Source: Amycolatopsis lurida (GTDB lineage: Bacteria > Actinomycetota > Actinomycetes > Mycobacteriales > Pseudonocardiaceae). Taken from it: a stretch of DNA of 64,000 bases. The stretch is taken from NCBI RefSeq assembly GCF_900105055.1, contig NZ_FNTA01000004.1:3875501-3939500 (forward strand), read 5' to 3'. Positions 24,195 to 33,444 of the stretch are shown here, piece after piece. Below the pieces are notes generated by a model. That model had not been told where the DNA came from. It did no database searches and saw nothing but the letters and a program-made list of their open reading frames with translations. Numbering within the stretch: position 1 is the stretch's first letter; the number at the start of each line of letters is the position of its first letter. The position numbers and the translations under genes are program-made.

Positions 24195-25154
24195 TCAGCG
24201 CACTGAAGAAGCCGGACGCTCCCGCCGGTCCGGATCCGGAGCCCCATCCACCTTCAGCACGCGAAGCAGCCGAAGGCGCTTCTCCGCCACAGGCGCGAGC
24301 AAGCCGGACATGCGCTTCACGAGCAGCGCCGTCACCACCGCGAGCCCGGCCGCGGCCAGATCGGTCAGCGCGACCAGGACGACCCCGTCGGCCAGCGCCT
24401 GGACGCCGTCACGGAATCGCCAGACGATGACGAGCCCGAGCAGCACCCAGTTGAGCGCCCAGACACCCCACCAGATCAGCACGAGCCGCGAGGGCTTCGG
24501 CCGGGTTTCCCGCGTCCGGCGCAGGACGGCATGTTCGAGTTCTGCGACCACCGGCAGCACCATGATCAGGTTCACCACCGGCACCAGCACGAACGCCAGG
24601 ACGTGCCACTGCCGCCTCGGCGGCACCTCGCCGCACCTGTCCGCGACGGCGTGCCTGGCCACGAGCAGCCACCACACGGTGAGGCCCGACGGCAGCAGCG
24701 AAAGGATCGTCGTGAGCAGGCCGGCGGTGATCACGAAACTGTCGGAGACCGAGACGACGGACGTCGACAACGCGGAGTCGCGGCTCTGCACGAGCAGGAC
24801 GTAGCGCCAGATTTCGGCGGACGCGGCGACGACGGCGAGCGCGGCGAAGGTCCACAGCACCGGCAGGAGGCTGCGTGTGATCACCCGCAGCCGTTCCCCC
24901 GCGGTGACCTCGCCGGAGGCCGTCCCGGGGACCGCGGTCGGCCGCCGCCAGACCAGATTCGGGAAGCCCCAACGCGGCGGGACCGGATAGGACGGCGGAC
25001 CGGAGTAGCGTTCGGCCACGGGTTCGCGCCGCTGCGGCAAGGCGCCGGGCGGCGGCGACGCGACCCAGCGGACGCGATGACGCACCGGCTGCCGCATCGG
25101 CGTGGGGCGCACCGGCGGCACCGGCACTCTCGGCGGGTAGTGGCCTGGCTGCAC
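24195..25154 (-). CDS. DUF4328 family membrane protein
   Basis: The 319-residue protein has a Pro/Arg-rich cytoplasmic N-terminus (about 1-85) followed by six or so helices (about 95-290), with FVLVPVVNLIMVLPVVAELEHA and LIWWGVWALNWVLLGL. This is the DUF4328 architecture, of unknown function. The GTG start at 25154 lies three bases after the stop of the rhodanese gene, so the two form an operon. Confidence 0.75.
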   Translation of the reverse strand: MQPGHYPPRVPVPPVRPTPMRQPVRHRVRWVASPPPGALPQRREPVAERYSGPPSYPVPPRWGFPNLVWRRPTAVPGTASGEVTAGERLRVITRSLLPVLWTFAALAVVAASAEIWRYVLLVQSRDSALSTSVVSVSDSFVITAGLLTTILSLLPSGLTVWWLLVARHAVADRCGEVPPRRQWHVLAFVLVPVVNLIMVLPVVAELEHAVLRRTRETRPKPSRLVLIWWGVWALNWVLLGLVIVWRFRDGVQALADGVVLVALTDLAAAGLAVVTALLVKRMSGLLAPVAEKRLRLLRVLKVDGAPDPDRRERPASSVR

Positions 25155-25157
25155 GGG

Positions 25158-25508
25158 TTACAGCACTTCGGGTTCGGCGCCGGGATGCTCGCCGACCATC
25201 GGGCGTCCCTCCTGCTTCCAGGAACCCATCCCGCCGGCGACGTTCACCGCGTCCCAGCCGCTCGCGTTGAGCCACGCGGCGGCGCGCGCGGATCGGCCGC
25301 CGCTGCGGCAGATCACGTAGACCGGCTGGTCGTCGGGCAGGTCGTCGAGTTCGCCGACGCGCGCGGGCAGCTCACCCATCGGGATGTGCTTGGCACCCGG
25401 GGCGTGCCCGGCGGCCCACTCGTCGTCCTCACGGACGTCGAGCAGCGCGACACCGTCCTTCGGCAGGTCACGGACGGCGACGGTCGGGATGTCAGCAGGG
25501 CTCACCAC
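25158..25508 (-). CDS. Rhodanese-like sulfurtransferase domain protein
   Basis: The 116-residue single-domain rhodanese has LLDVREDDEWAAGHAPGAKHIPM (residues about 22-44) and the active loop YVICRSGGRSA, where Cys67 would carry the persulfide. Single-domain rhodaneses move sulfur between thiols or to cyanide. The start is GTG 25508 or GTG 25505, both after GGATGGGAG. It is immediately followed by the DUF4328 gene. Confidence 0.9.
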   Translation of the reverse strand: MVSPADIPTVAVRDLPKDGVALLDVREDDEWAAGHAPGAKHIPMGELPARVGELDDLPDDQPVYVICRSGGRSARAAAWLNASGWDAVNVAGGMGSWKQEGRPMVGEHPGAEPEVL

Positions 25509-25555
25509 ACTCCCATCCTCGCATCCCGTCCCGTTGCGCGCGCGTGAAGAGGCAC

Positions 25556-27187
25556 TCAGTGCCGGACGGCCTTTTCCGCCCCGGCACCGGTGAGCGAGCG
25601 GACCTCCATCTCCGCGTACTTCTTCTGGTTGTGCTCCTTGGACAGCACGGTGCCGAGCCAGCCGAGCAAGAACGCGACCGGGATCGAGACGATGCCCGGG
25701 TTGTCCAGCGGGAACCAATGGAAGTCGACGCCCTGGATCATCGAGGCGCTCTTCCCGGTCTTCGGGTCGACGGGCTTGCCCGAGACCGCCGGTGAGAAGA
25801 CGATCAGGACGACGCACACGCTCAGCCCGCCGTAGATGCTCCACAACGCGCCCTGGGTGTTGAACCGCTTCCAGAACAGCGAGTACAGGATCGTCGGAAG
25901 GTTCGCCGACGCCGCCACCGCGAACGCGAGCGCCACGAGAAACGCCACGTTCTGGTTCTTCGCGAGGATCCCGCCGACGATCGCGACCGCCCCGATCACC
26001 AGCGCGGTGATCCGCGCGACGCGGACCTCGCTGTCCGGGGCGGTCTTGCCCTTCTTGATCACGTTGGCGTAGACGTCGTGCGCGAACGACGCCGACGCCG
26101 TGATCGTCAGGCCCGCGACCACCGCGAGGATCGTCGCGAAAGCCACCGCCGCGATGAACCCGAGCAGGATCGGGCCGCCCAGTTCGAGCGCCAGCAGCGG
26201 AGCCGCCGAGTTGGTCGTCCCCGGCGCCTTCGCGATCACGTCCGGGCCGACGAGCGCACCCGCGCCGTAGCCGAGCACCAGCGTGAACAGGTAGAAGACG
26301 CCGATCAGCGCGATCGCCCAGACCACCGAACGGCGCGCGTCCTTCGCGGTCGGCACCGTGTAGAAGCGCATCAGGACGTGCGGCAGCCCTGCGGTACCGA
26401 GGACCAGCGCGATGCCCAGCGACAGGAAGTCGAGCTTCGTCGTGCCGGTCTTGCCGTACTGCTTGCCCGGCCCGAGCAGCGCTTCCCCGGTCTGCCCGCC
26501 CTTGTCGACGGCGGCCTGGAACAGGCTGGACAGGTTGAAGCCGTACTTCCCGAGCACCCACAGCGTCATGGCGAACGTGCCCGCGATGAGCAGGACGGCC
26601 TTGATGATCTGGACCCAGGTGGTGCCCTTCATCCCGCCGATCAGCACGTACAGGATCATGATCACGCCGACGACGGCGATCACCAGGTCCTGGCCGAGAT
26701 TCCCTTCGATGCCGAGCAGCAGGTTCACCAGGCCGCCCGCCCCCGCCATCTGCGCGAGCAGATAGAAGAACGACACGGCGAGGGTGGAGATCGCGGCCGC
26801 CGCGCGGACCGGGCGCTGCTTCATCCGGAACGCCAGCACGTCGCCCATGGTGAACTTGCCGGTGTTGCGCAGCAGTTCCGCGACCAGCAGCAACGCCACC
26901 AGCCAGGCGACGAGGAAACCGATCGAGTAGAGGAAACCGTCGTAGCCGTTGATCGCGATCGCACCGGCGATACCCAGGAACGATGCCGCGGACAGGTAGT
27001 CGCCCGAGATCGCGACGCCGTTCTGCGGACCGGTGAACGCGCGGCCCGCCGCGTAGTAGTCGGACGCGGTCTTCGTATTCCGGCTCGCCCGGAAAACGAT
27101 CACGAGCGTGATCGCGACGAAGATCGCGAAAATGGTGATGTTGAGTGCCGGATTGCTCCCCTGTACGCCCGCTGCCAGCGTATTCAC
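25556..27187 (-). CDS. Sodium/solute symporter, ActP-like (monocarboxylate/acetate type)
   Basis: The 543-residue protein has about 13 helices of the SSS family. Landmarks are ASDYYAAGRAFTGPQNGVAISGDYLSAASFLG (about 37-68, shown in part), GGMKGTTWVQIIKAVLL near 160, TAGLPHVLMRFYTVPTAKDARRS near 265, and SVPVAFLLGW-like C-terminal helices. Relatives take up acetate, pyruvate or propionate with sodium or protons. The GTG at 27187 overlaps the DUF485 stop (GTGA), the standard pairing for actP. A LytTR regulator and LytS kinase nearby are the likely controllers. Confidence 0.9.
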   Translation of the reverse strand: MNTLAAGVQGSNPALNITIFAIFVAITLVIVFRASRNTKTASDYYAAGRAFTGPQNGVAISGDYLSAASFLGIAGAIAINGYDGFLYSIGFLVAWLVALLLVAELLRNTGKFTMGDVLAFRMKQRPVRAAAAISTLAVSFFYLLAQMAGAGGLVNLLLGIEGNLGQDLVIAVVGVIMILYVLIGGMKGTTWVQIIKAVLLIAGTFAMTLWVLGKYGFNLSSLFQAAVDKGGQTGEALLGPGKQYGKTGTTKLDFLSLGIALVLGTAGLPHVLMRFYTVPTAKDARRSVVWAIALIGVFYLFTLVLGYGAGALVGPDVIAKAPGTTNSAAPLLALELGGPILLGFIAAVAFATILAVVAGLTITASASFAHDVYANVIKKGKTAPDSEVRVARITALVIGAVAIVGGILAKNQNVAFLVALAFAVAASANLPTILYSLFWKRFNTQGALWSIYGGLSVCVVLIVFSPAVSGKPVDPKTGKSASMIQGVDFHWFPLDNPGIVSIPVAFLLGWLGTVLSKEHNQKKYAEMEVRSLTGAGAEKAVRH

Positions 27188-27528
27188 CGTTCGACCCCTT
27201 CGACCTCGTGCCGGATCTTGTCGGCGAGCGGATCGAGTTTCCGGTTCGCGTACCGGACGTAGAGGCCGGTGATCACGAAGGTGGACACGAACTGTAGCAG
27301 GCCGAAGACCAGGCCGACGGTGATGTTGCCGAAGAGCTTGGTGCTCATGAACCCGGTCGCGTAGTCGGCGAGGAGCACGTAGAGCAGATACCAGAGGAGG
27401 AACAGGGCCGAAACCGGGAAAACGAATACCCGCAGCCGTCTCCGCAGCTCGACGAATTCCGGGCTCGCCTGCACCTTTTCCCAGTCGGATTCCGGATCGG
27501 ACCCGAGACCTTGATCGGTATCGCTCAC
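27184..27528 (-). CDS. DUF485 family membrane protein, symporter partner
   Basis: The 114-residue protein has two helices (about 40-62 and 75-97), with SPEFVELRRRLRVFVFPVSALFLLW at the start of the first, the DUF485 signature. DUF485 proteins are encoded directly before acetate/monocarboxylate symporters and probably act as accessory subunits. GTG 27528 has GGGAGG seven bases upstream and is preferred over the longer frame from 27573. Its stop overlaps the symporter start. Confidence 0.88.
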   Translation of the reverse strand: MSDTDQGLGSDPESDWEKVQASPEFVELRRRLRVFVFPVSALFLLWYLLYVLLADYATGFMSTKLFGNITVGLVFGLLQFVSTFVITGLYVRYANRKLDPLADKIRHEVEGVER

Positions 27529-27666
27529 GGCGGACCTCCCGTCTACGCGACCATTCGATGACTTCGTTGTCACGAAAGATCATGCCCCTCTTGGGGCGTG
27601 AGAGGAGCAATCCATTTGAGTGAACGGTACGACTGTGCGTAGACGTTCGCGACTCGAAAGAGTGAA

Positions 27667-29475
27667 TTACTTCCGGTGGCGGCCTTTACCGGTCGACCGT
27701 GGCTTCTCGGTCTTCTCCGTCTTTTCTTCGGCCTGCCCGAACCGGGCGACCGCACGATCACGCATGAACCCGAGCGGATCGGGCGCGTGCAACCGCAGCA
27801 TCACACCGTGGACGTCGTCCGGCCGCCCGTATCCGGTCGCACGGCTCACCACGTAGGTGGTCAGGAACGCCGCCGGCACGGTGATCAGCGCGGGCTGGCT
27901 CGAGAACCACGGCGCCCAGCCGCCGGTGTACTTGCTGACGATGTTGACCACCAGCGCGGTCAGCACCAGCCCGCCGCCGACGAGCATCCCGGCCAGCGCA
28001 CCGGGCCAGCTGAGCTTGCGCCACCAGACCCCGAGCAGCAGCAGCGGGCTGAACGTCGACGCGGCCAGCGCGAACGACATCCCGACCGAAAGCGAGAGGT
28101 CCTCCGACGGCAGCAGGACCGCCAGCGCGAACGGGACGATCGCCACGATCGCCGTCGCCACCCGGAAATCCCGGACGCGACCGGGCAGGACGTCGGTGGA
28201 CACGACCCCGGCGACACTCACCAGCAGGCCGGACGAACTGGACAGGAACGCGGCGAACGCGCCCGCCGCCGTGACCGCGCCGAGGATCTGGCCCCACAGC
28301 CCGGGCAGGACCGCGGACGGCAACAGGAGGATGGCGGCGTCGGTCTTCCCGGTCACCAGCAGTTCCGGGACGTACATCCGGGACAGCGCGCCCAGCAGCG
28401 TCGGGAACAGGTAGAACAGCCCGAGCAACAGCAGGACGTGCACCGTCGTGCGGCGCGCGGCCTTGCCGTCGGGGTTGGTGTAGAAGCGGACCAGGACGTG
28501 CGGCAGGCCCATGGTGCCGAGGAAGGTCGCGAGGATCAGGGAATAGACCTGCAGCAGATCGGTGAGGCCGCCCGACCCCGGCCGGAGCCAGTCGCTGTTG
28601 GAGGCGGGCGCCTCACTGACCACCGGGACGGGCGTGCCCGCGGTGAACTTCAGCGTCGTGCCCTTGGCGACCTTGTGCGCGGCTTCCGGGGCCCACACCG
28701 CGAAACCGTTGGCCCGCGCGCCTTCCACCTGGCCGTACGCCTCCAGCACGGTCACCGTGGTGACCTTCAGCGTGACGTCGGTCTGCACCGTGACGGTGGT
28801 GTTCTCGGTGAACGTCGGCGGAGCGGGCTGTCCCAGCGGGCGCGCGCTGCCCGGCCCGCCGGAGCCGAGGAACACGATGCACAGGATGAACGCAGGCACC
28901 GCGATGGCGAACAGCTTCAGCCAGTACTGGAAGGCCTGGACGACGGTGATGGCGCGCATCCCGCCCGCGATCACGTTGAAGCCGACCACGAAGGTGACCA
29001 GGAGCGCTCCGGCCCACACCGGCACCGGCAGGATCGTCGTCAGTGTCAGCCCGGCGCCCTGCAATTGCGGGACCATGTAAAGGATCCCGATGAACACCAC
29101 GAACGCCGTCGAGAACCGGCGCAGCATCGTCGACCCCAGCCGCATCTCGACGAAGTCCGGCAGCGTGTACGCGCCGGACCGCCGCAGCGGCGCGGCGACG
29201 AACAGCATCAGCGCGAGATAGCCCGCGGTGAAACCGATCGGGAACCACAGGGCGTCCGCGCCGTCCTTGAGCACGATGCCGGCGACGCCCATGAACGACG
29301 CGGCGGAAAGGTACTCGCCGGAGATCGCGGCCGCGTTGCGCCGCGACCGCACGGTGCGCCGGGCGACGAGGAAATCGTGCGTGCTGACGGCCGACCTCGA
29401 GGAGCGATGTCCGAGGTAGAAGGTCAGGACCGCCACCAGCACGATGCCGGCCATGGCCCACGGATTCAGCTGCAC
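27667..29475 (-). CDS. Second sodium/solute symporter with extracytoplasmic insertion
   Basis: The 602-residue SSS protein has helices flanking ISGEYLSAASFMGVAG, GGMRAITVVQAFQYWLKL and LGTMGLPHVLVRFYTNPDGK. Between helices at about residues 205 and 300 there is a hydrophilic Thr/Val-rich insertion absent from the first symporter. The C-terminus ends in a very basic tail. Substrate is likely a small carboxylate by homology. It is preceded on the same strand by a 172-residue membrane protein in the position that DUF485 holds for the other symporter. Confidence 0.88.
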   Translation of the reverse strand: MQLNPWAMAGIVLVAVLTFYLGHRSSRSAVSTHDFLVARRTVRSRRNAAAISGEYLSAASFMGVAGIVLKDGADALWFPIGFTAGYLALMLFVAAPLRRSGAYTLPDFVEMRLGSTMLRRFSTAFVVFIGILYMVPQLQGAGLTLTTILPVPVWAGALLVTFVVGFNVIAGGMRAITVVQAFQYWLKLFAIAVPAFILCIVFLGSGGPGSARPLGQPAPPTFTENTTVTVQTDVTLKVTTVTVLEAYGQVEGARANGFAVWAPEAAHKVAKGTTLKFTAGTPVPVVSEAPASNSDWLRPGSGGLTDLLQVYSLILATFLGTMGLPHVLVRFYTNPDGKAARRTTVHVLLLLGLFYLFPTLLGALSRMYVPELLVTGKTDAAILLLPSAVLPGLWGQILGAVTAAGAFAAFLSSSSGLLVSVAGVVSTDVLPGRVRDFRVATAIVAIVPFALAVLLPSEDLSLSVGMSFALAASTFSPLLLLGVWWRKLSWPGALAGMLVGGGLVLTALVVNIVSKYTGGWAPWFSSQPALITVPAAFLTTYVVSRATGYGRPDDVHGVMLRLHAPDPLGFMRDRAVARFGQAEEKTEKTEKPRSTGKGRHRK

Positions 29476-29506
29476 GGTGTGGATCCTCGCATGTGCAGCT
29501 CCGCGA

Positions 29507-30025
29507 TCAGTTTTCGATCATGTCGACGAAGTCGCGTTCGTGCCGTTCGGCGAGCCGGTTGTACCAGAGTCCGATGCCGAACAGGAACGGGAAAGGCGCC
29601 ACGCCGAGGATCAGCCAGGGCACCGGGATGCCCACGACGGTCACCCGGCCGAAGGACGGGATCAGATAGAAGAGCACCGGAAGCGAACACAGCGTGACCA
29701 TCACCAGCAGCGCCAGCAGGGAAGCCGTCCGCAGCTGGATCTTCACCAGATCCCGGACGAGGAGCTTTCCCCAGCTGGTCTGTTCTTCGAGTTCGACCCT
29801 CGCCCGCAGGGTGCTGGTGGCCTGCCGCGGATCGGCGAGGATCACCCGCTGCCGCTTGGGTTTCGCGTGATGTTCGGGTTTGGCCTGCTCGTGTTTCGGA
29901 CCGGAGGGCGCGCCGGGAACGGGTTCGACGGCGGCGCCCTCGGGTACCGCCGGTTTCCTGCTCTTGCCGAGTGTCGGGTCCGGTTCGCGGACGCCGTTGA
30001 CGCGGCGGTAGAAGTCGTCGGTCAC
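29507..30025 (-). CDS. Two-helix membrane protein, likely partner of the second symporter
   Basis: The 172-residue protein has a long basic, Pro/Lys-rich cytoplasmic N-terminus (about 1-90) and two helices (about 100-125 and 130-152), ending in an acidic tail. Size, topology and position match the small subunits (DUF485-like) that accompany these symporters, but the sequence is divergent and I cannot name the family. The GTG start overlaps the regulator's stop, and 31 bases separate it from the symporter, so LytTR regulator, this gene and the symporter form one operon. Confidence 0.7.
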   Translation of the reverse strand: MTDDFYRRVNGVREPDPTLGKSRKPAVPEGAAVEPVPGAPSGPKHEQAKPEHHAKPKRQRVILADPRQATSTLRARVELEEQTSWGKLLVRDLVKIQLRTASLLALLVMVTLCSLPVLFYLIPSFGRVTVVGIPVPWLILGVAPFPFLFGIGLWYNRLAERHERDFVDMIEN

Positions 30026-30867
30026 GTCGACCGGTTGGCGCCGACCAGCCTGTCCTTGAGGGCGCGCGTGTGGCGGCGGCTCACCGGCAGCACCTTCTCC
30101 TCGTTACCGATCACGACCTGATAGCCGCCCTGCCCCATGCGCAGTTCGGTGATCAGCGGCAGCGAGACCAGGAACGACCGGTGGATGCGGACGAAACCCG
30201 CCTTCTCCCAGCGTTCTTCGAGCTGGGCGAGCGGGATGCGGACCAGGTGGCTGCCGTCGGTGGTGAACAACCGGGCGTAGTCGCCCTGCGCTTCGACCCA
30301 ACGGACCGAAGACCGCGGGATGAGCTTCGTGGTGCCCGCGAGCTCGACGGGGATGACCTCGTCGTCGTTCTTGACCGGTCCCAGTCCGCCTTCCTGGCCG
30401 TACTTCGGCGCGGCGTTGGCGGCGAGTTTGTCCATCACGCGCGTGACGGCGCGATCGAGACGATCCTGCTGGTACGGCTTGAGCACGTAGTCGAGCGCGC
30501 CGAGGTCGAAGGCGTTGACGGCCTCTTCCGCGTGCCCTGTCACGAACACCAGCGCCGGCGACGGGCGCAGCGCGGCGAACACCCGCGACATCTCCATGCC
30601 GGACAGACCGGGCATGTCGATGTCGGCGAACACCGCGTCCACGATCGGCAGCCCGCGAGCCTTGCGGTCGGCCAGCCGCGGGTCGTCCGCGGACAGCAGA
30701 CGCAGCGCCTCCGAAGCGTCGATCGCCGGATAGACCAGGGCGACGTGCGGGCTGTTGCGGAGACAGTGGACGAGTTCGTCTAGCCCTTTGGGCTCATCGT
30801 CCACCGCCAGGACGATGAGCTTCCGGGTGTCATCGTGAGCACTCACAGTGAGACGCATCCTGCCCAT
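30022..30867 (-). CDS. LytTR family response regulator
   Basis: The 281-residue protein has a receiver domain (about 15-130) with phosphoacceptor Asp82 in DAVFADIDMPGLSGMEM, conserved Thr in LVFVTGHAEE and Lys in DYVLKPYQ. A LytTR DNA-binding domain follows (about 170-278: SVRWVEAQGDYARLFTTDG, VRIHRSFLVSL, LPVSRRHTRALKDRL). LytTR proteins bind direct repeats. The ATG at 30867 has AAGGA eight bases upstream; ATG 30858 and GTG 30846 are alternatives. It heads the operon of the second symporter. The probable partner kinase is at 33445-34740. Confidence 0.88.
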   Translation of the reverse strand: MGRMRLTVSAHDDTRKLIVLAVDDEPKGLDELVHCLRNSPHVALVYPAIDASEALRLLSADDPRLADRKARGLPIVDAVFADIDMPGLSGMEMSRVFAALRPSPALVFVTGHAEEAVNAFDLGALDYVLKPYQQDRLDRAVTRVMDKLAANAAPKYGQEGGLGPVKNDDEVIPVELAGTTKLIPRSSVRWVEAQGDYARLFTTDGSHLVRIPLAQLEERWEKAGFVRIHRSFLVSLPLITELRMGQGGYQVVIGNEEKVLPVSRRHTRALKDRLVGANRST

Positions 30868-30912
30868 TGCCGGGTTCCTTGTCCAGCCCGCTTCACGAAA
30901 GTCGAACGAAAG

Positions 30913-30954
30913 GACGGCACCGGCACCCCCGCGCCTGGGGTGACCGGTGCCGTC
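30913..30954. terminator. Terminator after the GH16 gene
   Basis: GACGGCACCGG (30913-30923) pairs perfectly with CCGGTGCCGTC (30944-30954); CACCCC/GGGGTG extends the stem inward. CTTTCGTT follows on the minus strand and ATCTTTTCC on the plus strand. It insulates the GH16 gene from the LytTR operon. Confidence 0.85.
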
Positions 30955-31001
30955 ATCTTTTCCGGTGACACGAACCGCCTCGCCGTGCCACATCTATCCC
31001 T

Positions 31002-32405
31002 TCACGGCGTGAAGGTGAACCAGTTGACGCTCACGAAATCGGCGGGCTGGCCGCTCGTGAAAGTCAGGTAGACGTCGTGTTTTCCGGTGACACCGCTGAT
31101 ATTCGCCGGGATGGTCCGCCAGCTCTGCCAGCCGCCGGTGTTCGCGACGGCGAAGCTGCCGACAGGTGGGTTGGACCGGCTGTCGAGCCGGACTTCGACG
31201 AGACCGCTCACGCCACCCGCCGCTCCGGACGCGACGCGCGCCTGGAACTGCCTGCCCGTTCGCGTCCCGAAGTCGATGCCCGGATACAACGCCCAGTCAC
31301 CGTTTCCCGCGGGCCCGATGTTCTGGCCACCGCCGGAATCGGAGGTGGCCTGTTTGGCGATCCCGGCGGCCTGGCCGTACGACTCGGCCTGGATCGTGCC
31401 GTACGCGCTGCCGCCGCCGGGACTTCCCGTGGTGGTCGTCGGCGTCGTGGATGTCGAGCCTCCGCCGCGGGTCAGGACGGTGACGTAGTCGACGAGCATC
31501 GGGTGTCCCGGCACGATTCCCGGCCCCGGCGTGGTGGTGCCGGAGTTGTTGTTCGGGAACGCGCCGCCGATGGCGACGTTCAGCAGGACGAAGTAGCCCG
31601 CGTGGTTCGTCATGTCGGCCCACGTCGTGGCGTCGACCTGGTTCTGGCTGACGGAATGGAACTGCTGGCCGTCCACCAGCCAGCGGAACACGTGGGGGCT
31701 GACGCTGGTGTCCCATTCGAAGGTGTAGGTGTGGAACGCGCTCTGACAGCTCGCGCCCGGGCAGGTGCGGCTGCCGACGAGGCCGGTCGTCTCGTTGCAC
31801 GGGCCGCCGGGGTTGACGCCGCAGTGCAGCACACCCCAGACCGTGTTGATCCCGTTGACGTTCTCCATGATGTCGAACTCGCCGACGGCGGGCCAGTTCC
31901 AGTAGTTGCCGCGATACGGCGAGCCCAGCGCCCAGAACGCGGGCCAGTAGCCGAGCGCCGCGGCGCCGGTGACGTTCGGCATCTGGATGCGGCCTTCGAT
32001 CCGCAGCGCGCCCCCGGCGGGCGGTTTGAAGTTCGTGCGCTGCGTTTCGATCCGGGCCGAGGTCCAGTTGCCCGCACCGTCACGCAGCGGCGTGATCCGC
32101 AGGTTCCCGGAGCCGTCCTGGGCGAGGTTCGCGGGGTTCGCGGTGTAGTTCTGGATCTCGCCGGTGCCCCAGTTGCCCGGGCCGCCGGGGTAGCCGTGGC
32201 CGGTGTCGATGATCCAGTTCGCGCTCGACGGGAGCGAGCCCGCGGCGCCGGTGAAGTCGTCGGTGAACACGGTGGTCCAGCCGGACGGCGGGGGCGGGAC
32301 GGCCGCCGAGGCCGGCAGGGTGAGGGGGACGGTGATCAGAGCCGCGCCGGCGGTGGCGGCGAGCGCGATCTTCCAGCGGCTCGTTCGGGGAGAAGTAACG
32401 GACAT
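31002..32405 (-). CDS. Secreted GH16 endo-beta-1,3-glucanase with C-terminal CBM6
   Basis: The 467-residue precursor has a Sec signal peptide (about 1-35, cleaved near ASA-AVPPPP). The GH16 domain (about 40-315) has the catalytic motif GEFDIMENV: Glu176 nucleophile, Asp178, Glu181 acid/base. A Thr/Gly/Ser linker follows. Residues about 335-467 form a CBM6-like module (IQAESYGQAAGI, DWALYPGIDFG). It likely degrades laminarin or fungal beta-1,3-glucan. GGAGG precedes the ATG at 32405. It sits between regulator and kinase genes without obvious relation to them. Confidence 0.92.
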   Translation of the reverse strand: MSVTSPRTSRWKIALAATAGAALITVPLTLPASAAVPPPPSGWTTVFTDDFTGAAGSLPSSANWIIDTGHGYPGGPGNWGTGEIQNYTANPANLAQDGSGNLRITPLRDGAGNWTSARIETQRTNFKPPAGGALRIEGRIQMPNVTGAAALGYWPAFWALGSPYRGNYWNWPAVGEFDIMENVNGINTVWGVLHCGVNPGGPCNETTGLVGSRTCPGASCQSAFHTYTFEWDTSVSPHVFRWLVDGQQFHSVSQNQVDATTWADMTNHAGYFVLLNVAIGGAFPNNNSGTTTPGPGIVPGHPMLVDYVTVLTRGGGSTSTTPTTTTGSPGGGSAYGTIQAESYGQAAGIAKQATSDSGGGQNIGPAGNGDWALYPGIDFGTRTGRQFQARVASGAAGGVSGLVEVRLDSRSNPPVGSFAVANTGGWQSWRTIPANISGVTGKHDVYLTFTSGQPADFVSVNWFTFTP

Positions 32406-32432
32406 CGGACCTCCTCGTCAACGCTGTCGAGG

Positions 32433-32453
32433 TTTGTTGCCGTTCACAACAAA
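32433..32453. promoter_or_regulatory. TTTGTTG-N7-CAACAAA palindrome upstream of GH16
   Basis: TTTGTTG (32433-32439) and CAACAAA (32447-32453) are perfect complements separated by 7 bases, 28 bases before the GH16 start. The inner sequence on the minus strand, TTGTGAACGGCAACAA, has one good CRP-like half (TGTGA). It is a plausible operator for a sugar-responsive or CRP-family regulator. Confidence 0.45.
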
Positions 32454-32535
32454 GCGGTATGTCCGATATGAGACCTGGTCTGAACCACTTCCGCCTACCA
32501 CCGTTCGGGTGAATCCGACCTGCCCCGAACGCGAA

Positions 32536-32567
32536 GAACGGCCCGATCCGCGAGGACCGGGCCGTTC
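32536..32567. terminator. Terminator after the SppA-like gene
   Basis: GAACGGCCCG (32536-32545) pairs perfectly with CGGGCCGTTC (32558-32567) with a 12-base loop. It lies just past the stop of the S49 peptidase gene (minus strand). Confidence 0.8.
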
Positions 32568-32579
32568 ATCGCACGCGGG

Positions 32580-33425
32580 TCAGAGGCCGAAGCGGCTCCA
32601 GGCGGCCTTGGACTGCACGGCGTCCAGCAGCGCGCTCGCCGCCGCGGGGGCGCCGATGCCCAGCCGCGCCAGCAGTGGCTTCTTCGGTTCGGCGATCGCG
32701 ATCTCGGCGTCCGGGTACCGCTCGGTGATCACCTGGCGGAGGCTGCCGACGCCGTCGACGAGACCGAGCTCGACCGCGCGGGCGCCCAGCCAGACGTCCC
32801 CGGTGAACAGGTCTTCGGAGCCGGAAAGCCGGTCACCCCGGCGTTCGGTGACCCAGTCGACGAACAGTTCGTGGAGCTGGCCGTGCATCTTCTTCAGCCA
32901 CTCGACGTCTTCCGGCTTCTCCGGGCTGAACGGGTCGAGCCGGGACTTGTTCGCCCCCGCGGTGTGCAGCCGCCGCTCGATGCCGAACCGCTCCAGGAGA
33001 CCGGTGAACCCGAAGCCGCCGCTGATCACGCCGATGGAGCCGACCATCGACGTCCGATGCGCGTAGATCTCGTCGGCGGCGCAGGCCAGCCAGTACCCGC
33101 CCGACGCGGCGACGTCCTCGGCGAAGGCCAGGACCGGCACGTTCTTCTCGTCGGCGAGCTGGCGGATCCGCTCGGCGACCAGGCCCGACTGCGTCGGCGC
33201 GCCGCCCGGCGAGTTGATCTGCAACGCGACGGCCTTCAGCCGCTCGTGCCCGAACGCGCGCGTCAGCGCCGATTCGACGGCGGCGAGGTTGATCGATCCC
33301 CTGGCCAGCGGCGACGGGGTCGGCGTGATCACCCCGTGCAGCTTCACCACGGCGACGACGTCCTTGCGTTCACCCCGATCGCCGATCATCGGGAGACGGG
33401 AGGTCAGCTTGTCCGCAACGCTCAT
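32580..33425 (-). CDS. S49 family (SppA/SohB-like) serine peptidase
   Basis: The 281-residue protein is the short SppA form with one protease domain. The catalytic Ser108 lies in EDVAASGGYWLA and the general-base Lys160 in AGANKSRLDPF. LQINSPGGAPTQS near 70 is the oxyanion region. Family members digest cleaved signal peptides in the membrane, but this one has no clear membrane anchor, so it may be cytoplasmic or peripheral. TAGCCT lies six bases before the ATG and no Shine-Dalgarno is seen, fitting a leaderless mRNA. The serine and lysine are far enough apart to be the standard dyad. Confidence 0.88.
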   Translation of the reverse strand: MSVADKLTSRLPMIGDRGERKDVVAVVKLHGVITPTPSPLARGSINLAAVESALTRAFGHERLKAVALQINSPGGAPTQSGLVAERIRQLADEKNVPVLAFAEDVAASGGYWLACAADEIYAHRTSMVGSIGVISGGFGFTGLLERFGIERRLHTAGANKSRLDPFSPEKPEDVEWLKKMHGQLHELFVDWVTERRGDRLSGSEDLFTGDVWLGARAVELGLVDGVGSLRQVITERYPDAEIAIAEPKKPLLARLGIGAPAAASALLDAVQSKAAWSRFGL

Positions 33426-33444
33426 ACCGCCAGGCTACCGACGT

